Shown piece after piece: positions 52,447 to 57,240 of a stretch of DNA of 57,240 bases. A program made the translations under genes and the position numbers. The notes beneath the pieces were generated by a model that was not told the DNA's origin, made no database searches, and saw nothing but the letters and a program-made list of their open reading frames with translations. The stretch covers positions 1-57,240 of the forward strand of contig NZ_JAUUTW010000033.1 in NCBI RefSeq assembly GCF_030676415.1, in the 5' to 3' direction. Position 1 is the first letter of the stretch, and every line of letters starts with the position of its first letter. The DNA comes from Peribacillus frigoritolerans. Its GTDB lineage: Bacteria > Bacillota > Bacilli > Bacillales > DSM-1321.

Positions 52447-53451
52447 TCATGATCCCTCCTGCAAATTCAGCACAAGCTGTTCCATCAACAGCTGTGGATT
52501 CGTGTTGGACATCAGCTTCCTTTTTGCTTCCAAAATGCAACCCATATGTTCAGCAAGGCGTCTTGGGGAAAGATGAAGAGCGTGAGTTTCAAATTCCTTC
52601 AGTTTATTTTGGAACACAACGAAGTCCTTTTTGTCCAACTGAATGTATAATAAATCCTTATATATAAGAAGTAACAAATCAAGACCTCTGTCAACCTGTT
52701 CTCTTTCTTTAAAGTGTGTGAACCAATCCTCCTGAAGGTACAGCAATGCCTTCAAGGAATTAAGTTTTAACACTTCATATAATTTTACCACTATTTTTTG
52801 AGCTTGTACAAACCATTCATCATGGCTAAGCTCGATTCCAGCTTCCACATTCTGTGTTATGTGTGCGATAACTGAAGCTAGCTGTGGCTCTAACTCCTGT
52901 TCTATAAGCTTCCGTTTCACATTCTCCGGAGATAATGGCTTGAACGAAATCACTTGGCACCTTGATAATATAGTCGGTAGAATCCTCTGAAGCTGTTCAG
53001 TCATCAATATTGCTACAGTATCAGCCAAAGGTTCTTCTAAAAATTTCAATAGACTGTTGGCTGCCCCCACCGACATTTTGTCCGCATCGGCAATCATATA
53101 AACCTTCCGATCTGCCTCTACGCTTTTTTTCGAAAATTCTTCCTGAAGGCCCTTAATTTGTTCTTTCTTTATTGAGAGACCGTCTCTTTCTATCAAATGG
53201 ACATCAGGATGATTCCCACTTGAAATCCGTTTGCAATTCCGACAAAGTTCGCATGGCTCATAACCTGCTGTCGGGGCTTCACATAGTAAGCTTTTGGCAA
53301 AGGCATTGCTTATCTCCTGCTTACCTGTCCCTTTTTCCCCTTCAAATAAATACGCATGAGCCACCCTGTTCTTCGTTATGCTATTTTGCAGCATCGTCAT
53401 TACCTGCGGCTGAATTTGACTCATGTCCTGCCATGTTTTATCCAAAACCAT
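52447..53451 (-). CDS. holB: DNA polymerase III delta' subunit
   Basis: Clamp-loader subunit, 334 residues: AAA+ core with FEGEKGTGKQE (about 35-45), zinc cysteines CEPCELCRNC and sensor-like SRCQVISF. ATG 53451; a TTG one codon earlier is possible, ribosome-binding site weak for both, perhaps because translation is coupled to yaaR. Shares the cluster tmk-darA-yaaR-holB-ricT-yabA. Confidence 0.95.
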   Translation of the reverse strand: MVLDKTWQDMSQIQPQVMTMLQNSITKNRVAHAYLFEGEKGTGKQEISNAFAKSLLCEAPTAGYEPCELCRNCKRISSGNHPDVHLIERDGLSIKKEQIKGLQEEFSKKSVEADRKVYMIADADKMSVGAANSLLKFLEEPLADTVAILMTEQLQRILPTILSRCQVISFKPLSPENVKRKLIEQELEPQLASVIAHITQNVEAGIELSHDEWFVQAQKIVVKLYEVLKLNSLKALLYLQEDWFTHFKEREQVDRGLDLLLLIYKDLLYIQLDKKDFVVFQNKLKEFETHALHLSPRRLAEHMGCILEAKRKLMSNTNPQLLMEQLVLNLQEGS

Positions 53452-53459
53452 CAACTCAC

Positions 53460-53900
53460 TTAAGTATATAAATTAATCAGAAGACCTTTAATCTCGCCAA
53501 TCATTTCTAATATTTCAAGCGAGCTTTTCTCTTTATTAAGAATTTCCTCGCTTAACTCAACTAATCTTGCATCTATCGTTTCCACGGTTTTCAACGGCCG
53601 GCTCTGTCCATATTCATTCCAGCTCGTGGATTGCTTCAGTTCCAGTCCATCTTCAACCGCTTCTTTAACAAACCGTTTAACCAAGGCTTTATATTTTGCC
53701 AATTCCCTAAAAGTACGTGACCTTACTAAACGCTGACCCGCCCCTTCAATATCGACTATCAAACGGTTTAATATTTGGATTTGCATCTTTTGATCCTGTG
53801 TCTGGACCATTTGTTGAAATCTGCCATTTCCGGTTTGAAACGGTTTGCCATCCTGACGCGATTTATCCAGCTTAATAGGGATATCATGGTTGATTTTCAT
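53460..53900 (-). CDS. yaaR: YaaR family protein, function unknown
   Basis: 146 residues, charged, largely helical, no membrane segment; FRELAKYKALVKRFVKEAVE and ETIDARLVELSEEIL are typical of DUF327/YaaR. The position between darA and holB is conserved, which suggests a link to replication or cyclic-di-AMP signalling but does not prove it. Good GGGAGG site before ATG 53900. Confidence 0.9.
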   Translation of the reverse strand: MKINHDIPIKLDKSRQDGKPFQTGNGRFQQMVQTQDQKMQIQILNRLIVDIEGAGQRLVRSRTFRELAKYKALVKRFVKEAVEDGLELKQSTSWNEYGQSRPLKTVETIDARLVELSEEILNKEKSSLEILEMIGEIKGLLINLYT

Positions 53901-53924
53901 AATGAACCTCCCTGAAACTAACCG

Positions 53925-54281
<357 letters not shown>

Positions 54282-54332
54282 TTACTAACTCCATTATAGC
54301 AACTAGTCCTTGCCTGGAATAGTATTGGTTGA

Positions 54333-54986
54333 CTAATATGGAAACCTATTTCCTGCTTTCGCTAAAAAATTCAACAAGCTTGCTTTCGTTTCCTCAAGGA
54401 CTTCATCTATTGTCCGGCCTGCATCCACGATAATGAAACGGTCTTTCCATCTATTTATAATGAACTGATATCCCTCACAAACTTTTTCATGGAAGTCGAG
54501 GGCTTCAAGATCCAGCCGGTTCACTTCCCGTTCCCCATTGGATTGGATACGTCTCAATCCCTCTTCTGGGTCGATATCAAAAAAGAACGTGGCATCTGGC
54601 ATCATATCTCCAATTGCGAATTTATTGATATTGTAAACTTCTTCTATATCCAAACCCCTTGCATGCCCCTGATAGGCTAACGAGCTATCTATAAATCGGT
54701 CACAGAGGACAATTCCCCCTCTTTCCAACTCAGGCATGACCACTTCCACTAAATGCTGACGCCTTGCTGCTGCGTATAATAAAGCCTCTGTTCTCGGGTC
54801 CATGGCTGTATTATCTTTATTAAGGATCACTTCCCTAATTTGCTCCGAAATGGGAACTCCCCCTGGCTCACGCGTTAATAGTACTTGATAGCCTTCTTGT
54901 TGCAGAGCCTTGCCAAGCATTTGGGTAATTGTTGTTTTCCCGGCACCCTCAGGCCCTTCCATTGTTATAAAAATACCACGTTTCAT
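54333..54986 (-). CDS. tmk: Thymidylate kinase
   Basis: Phosphorylates dTMP to dTDP. 217 residues: P-loop EGPEGAGKT (10-18), DR motif Asp96-Arg97 in [13 protein letters not shown] and the LID region. GGAGG before ATG 54986. Starts the operon toward darA and holB; 40 bases after yaaO. Confidence 0.97.
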   Translation of the reverse strand: MKRGIFITMEGPEGAGKTTITQMLGKALQQEGYQVLLTREPGGVPISEQIREVILNKDNTAMDPRTEALLYAAARRQHLVEVVMPELERGGIVLCDRFIDSSLAYQGHARGLDIEEVYNINKFAIGDMMPDATFFFDIDPEEGLRRIQSNGEREVNRLDLEALDFHEKVCEGYQFIINRWKDRFIIVDAGRTIDEVLEETKASLLNFLAKAGNRFPY

Positions 54987-55025
54987 CGATGTACCTCCAA
55001 GGTTCTTTGTTTCTAGTATATCATT

Positions 55026-56480
55026 TTAACCAGTCTGCCCGCTTTCATAAACGATCAATTCTCCGTTTGAAAGGGAGGAACCGCCATGAAACCTTGATCC
55101 CAGTTCCAGCAGTCTCCTTAAATTGGATATATGTTCAGGAGTAATCATTTCCCCGGACATAATTAAAGGGATGCCCGGCGGATAAGGAATGACCATCTCG
55201 GCAGATACCTCACCCACTGCTTTCCGAAATGCGACAGGTTTTGATTTACTATGCTTCATGACGGAGTATGGCATTTCAAGTCCTGTCATTGACCTTCCAT
55301 CTGGCCAGAGGACCCCAAGCTCTGCTTCCTTGTTTCCAGTTCTGGCTTCAGTGGCACTTTTTATAGTTTGAACGATTTCATGAAAAGGAAATTCGGCACC
55401 CATTTTTAATAAGGGTAAAATCATTAATAAATTATCAGGATCAGCCAATTCCGTAAAAATACCTTCGGCTTCACATAGCTGCTGTAACTCAAACCCGCTT
55501 AAACCATTTGTTGATTGAATGACTACTTTCAATGGGTCTGCCAAGGTGCCTGGTGGCGCCTCCAGCACCCTTACTGTTTGGAGGGCACCTAATTCCCCTC
55601 TGAAGTCTGATATCTTTTCAATAAGGGATCTTTTATCTTCTGATGTGAAAGCGGCTAAGTAGGCCCTGGCCAAGTCGAGCGATCCCATAATTGGGTAAGA
55701 TGGACTGCTCGACTGAAGCATTTGTAAATAGAATGATACTTGATCGACATCAACTAAGGATGAATTCACATGAAGAAATGACCCCATTGTCATAGCCGGC
55801 AGTGTTTTATGAGCTGAATGGACAACGGCATCTGCCCCTGCCGAAATTGCCGGCTTAGGAAACGGACTTCCTAACTGAAAATGAGCGCCATGTGCCTCGT
55901 CCACCAGCACAGGAATCCCCTTTTGATGTGCGAGTCTTACCATTTCGGTCAAGTCTTCACCAAGACCATAATAATTAGGATAGGTAACAATGATGGCTTT
56001 TATATCTGGATGTACACTTAAGGCTTCTTCAATTAATTTTGATCCTACACCCCCAGCAATGCCCCATTTCTCATAATAAGATGGTTGTAAAAAAATCGGT
56101 TGTACATTCGCTAACATCAATCCATGTAAAATTGATTTATGGCAGTTTCTTTGGACAAGGACCTTATCACCTTCCCGGCAGGTAGCAAGAATCATGGCAA
56201 TGTTGCCTACGGTTGACCCATTAACCAGAAAATAACTCCGCTTTACACCATATAGATCAGAGAGTAGTTGCTCGGACTTTAAAATGGCGCCCTCTGGAGC
56301 ATGCAGGTCATCTAAACCGCTTATCTCCGTGGCATCAATACCAAGCAGGGGGTTGTATAAGGCTTGGCCCTTTTTATTAAATACCCATCCATTTTTATGC
56401 CCTGGGACATGCAGAGATATTGGGCTTTTTTTATGAAAAGCACTCATTGCGTCGAACAACGGTGTCTGTGACTGATTCAT
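55026..56480 (-). CDS. yaaO: Orn/Lys/Arg decarboxylase family protein YaaO
   Basis: 484-residue PLP enzyme of fold type I. The PLP lysine is Lys225 in HSAHKTLPAM, with Asp194 and His197 in VDEAHGAHF; N-terminus SLHVPGHKNG. It lacks the wing domain of the E. coli inducible enzymes and is like the Gram-positive short form (SpeA/YaaO). Substrate (arginine, lysine or ornithine) cannot be told from sequence alone. I start at ATG 56480, eight bases after AGGG; the reading to 56531 is longer than the family norm. Confidence 0.92.
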   Translation of the reverse strand: MNQSQTPLFDAMSAFHKKSPISLHVPGHKNGWVFNKKGQALYNPLLGIDATEISGLDDLHAPEGAILKSEQLLSDLYGVKRSYFLVNGSTVGNIAMILATCREGDKVLVQRNCHKSILHGLMLANVQPIFLQPSYYEKWGIAGGVGSKLIEEALSVHPDIKAIIVTYPNYYGLGEDLTEMVRLAHQKGIPVLVDEAHGAHFQLGSPFPKPAISAGADAVVHSAHKTLPAMTMGSFLHVNSSLVDVDQVSFYLQMLQSSSPSYPIMGSLDLARAYLAAFTSEDKRSLIEKISDFRGELGALQTVRVLEAPPGTLADPLKVVIQSTNGLSGFELQQLCEAEGIFTELADPDNLLMILPLLKMGAEFPFHEIVQTIKSATEARTGNKEAELGVLWPDGRSMTGLEMPYSVMKHSKSKPVAFRKAVGEVSAEMVIPYPPGIPLIMSGEMITPEHISNLRRLLELGSRFHGGSSLSNGELIVYESGQTG

Positions 56481-56651
56481 CTTCTCTTCCCTCATATCAT
56501 AGTATTTTTTCATTTTATCAAATAAGTTCAATTTTATCTCATATTGCGTCGACAGAAAGGCAATTATGCATCTCCGAACAGTCTATTTGGAGGGAACATA
56601 CAGAAAGAAACATGGGAGCATGTTGCCAAGCATTCTTCTAAAGTACCAAAA

Positions 56652-56702
56652 AAAGAGTCAGAGAATAAAGAAACACACCATTTCTTTATTCTCTGACTCT
56701 TT
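56652..56702 (-). terminator. csfB terminator, very long perfect hairpin
   Basis: 22-bp perfect stem (56652-56673 with 56681-56702) with a 7-base loop, then TTTTTTTGG on the minus strand. Separates csfB from yaaO. Confidence 0.9.
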
Positions 56703-56723
56703 AACTTTCCACAAACTATTTTT

Positions 56724-56930
56724 TCATGAAAATATTTCAGGATTAGTGATTTTTCTTAATTGCTTTAAGTAATATTGGTACTTGGGATCGTTCGTATCCG
56801 TCCCGATCATATCCCTTTCGCATTCCTCACAAATAAAAGTCGTATATAGATGTATACCCATCCCTTTTATTTGTTCACAAACCGCGCACGTTTCCCCTGC
56901 CGTTGTTTTGGTTGTTGTTGTCCCCAACAT
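56724..56930 (-). CDS. csfB: Anti-sigma-G factor Gin (CsfB)
   Basis: 68-residue zinc protein with Cys15/Cys18 and Cys34/Cys37 (TCAVCEQ, ICEECERD), and the block GIHLYTTFIC also seen in B. subtilis CsfB (64 residues). Inhibits sigma-G (and sigma-E) to keep forespore timing. The start is ATG 56930 (MLGTTTTKTT), with GGAGG five bases upstream; the sigma-F promoter start site falls just upstream of it, which excludes the longer reading to 56975. In B. subtilis xpaC and yaaN follow; here yaaO does. Confidence 0.93.
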   Translation of the reverse strand: MLGTTTTKTTAGETCAVCEQIKGMGIHLYTTFICEECERDMIGTDTNDPKYQYYLKQLRKITNPEIFS

Positions 56931-56947
56931 CTCCACCTCCATACCTG

Positions 56948-56977
56948 CATTCTCCCCAAAAACCATTGTTCGCATAC
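56948..56977 (-). promoter_or_regulatory. Sigma-F type promoter of csfB
   Basis: Minus strand: GTATG (56973-56977), 15 bp, GGGGAGAATG (56948-56957), close to consensus GYATA and GGNNANAMTN. csfB is a known sigma-F gene. The predicted start of transcription falls about 10 bases before the chosen ribosome-binding site. Confidence 0.8.
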
Positions 56978-57109
56978 ATTAATTTAAATAGTTTAAGAGA
57001 ACCGGGGATGCTTTTAACAATGTATGATGAAGAATTTCAATACGTGTATGTCTTTATAAAAGTTTCCATAATTGATAATCCCTTTATATCCAATGATTTT
57101 TCTTTGCAT

Positions 57110-57145
57110 TATGCAAAAAAAGACCAGCCGGATGGCTGATCTTTT
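57110..57145 (-). terminator. rRNA operon terminator
   Basis: Minus-strand stem AGATCAGCC / GGCTGGTCT (57121-57142, one G-U) followed by TTTTTTT, just after the 5S gene. Confidence 0.9.
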
Positions 57146-57151
57146 TAAATG

Positions 57152-57240
<89 letters not shown>

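Noticed and set aside
52158..52667. Plus-strand open frame of 169 codons opposite ricT and holB
   Set aside because: No ribosome-binding site, no family resemblance, and it lies antisense across two well-supported genes in an unrelated frame.

Overview
The window is a chromosomal, origin-proximal block from an endospore-forming Bacillaceae (a Bacillus-type firmicute; the proteins resemble B. subtilis closely but not identically, and a genus such as Peribacillus is only a guess). The order is the B. subtilis order from csfB to lysS, read on the minus strand. The window is bounded by two rRNA operons: the 3' part of a 5S gene at the right edge (57152-57240) and the first bases of a 16S gene at the left edge (1-31), both on the minus strand. 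By analogy with B. subtilis the replication origin lies to the right, so minus-strand genes are co-directional with replication. Only abrB and a two-gene tRNA operon lie on the plus strand.

Right to left: csfB (anti-sigma-G), yaaO, tmk, darA, yaaR, holB, ricT, yabA, trmN6, yazA, rsmI (nucleotide metabolism, clamp loader, replication control, tRNA and rRNA modification); abrB (+); metS, tatD, yabE, rnmV, rsmA (translation and rRNA maturation); yabG, veg, sspF, ispE, purR, ridA, spoVG; glmU-prs (cell-wall precursor and PRPP synthesis); a four-gene sulfonate cassette ssuA-ssuD-ssuC-ssuB; ctc, pth, fin, mfd, spoVT, yabM, mazG, rqcP, yabP, yabQ, divIC, yabR; tRNA-Met and tRNA-Glu (+); spoIIE, yabS, yabT, tilS, hprT, ftsH; coaX, hslO, yacD, cysK; the folate genes folP-folB-folK with yazB, then dusB and lysS.

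Most of the region is housekeeping and sporulation core. The main departures from B. subtilis are: (1) the ssuADCB cassette between prs and ctc, with its own promoter, a palindrome over the -35 and a leader containing a long terminator hairpin; (2) no pabB-pabA-pabC between cysK and folP; (3) no xpaC-yaaN between csfB and yaaO; (4) the tRNA-Met/Glu operon facing away from spoIIE, against replication; (5) an apparently non-coding stretch of about 500 bp between glmU and the spoVG terminator. Alternative-sigma promoters can be read directly: sigma-B for ctc, sigma-H for spoVG, sigma-F for csfB, sigma-G for spoVT, a 21-bp-spaced Spo0A-type promoter for spoIIE, and two abrB promoters each followed by tandem 0A boxes.

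I found no insertion sequence, prophage, CRISPR array or obvious frameshift. The best candidate for something undescribed is the ssu leader and operator (33978-34175). Where I changed a start codon, the choice rests on the ribosome-binding site and on remembered B. subtilis protein N-termini; no alignment or database search was run.
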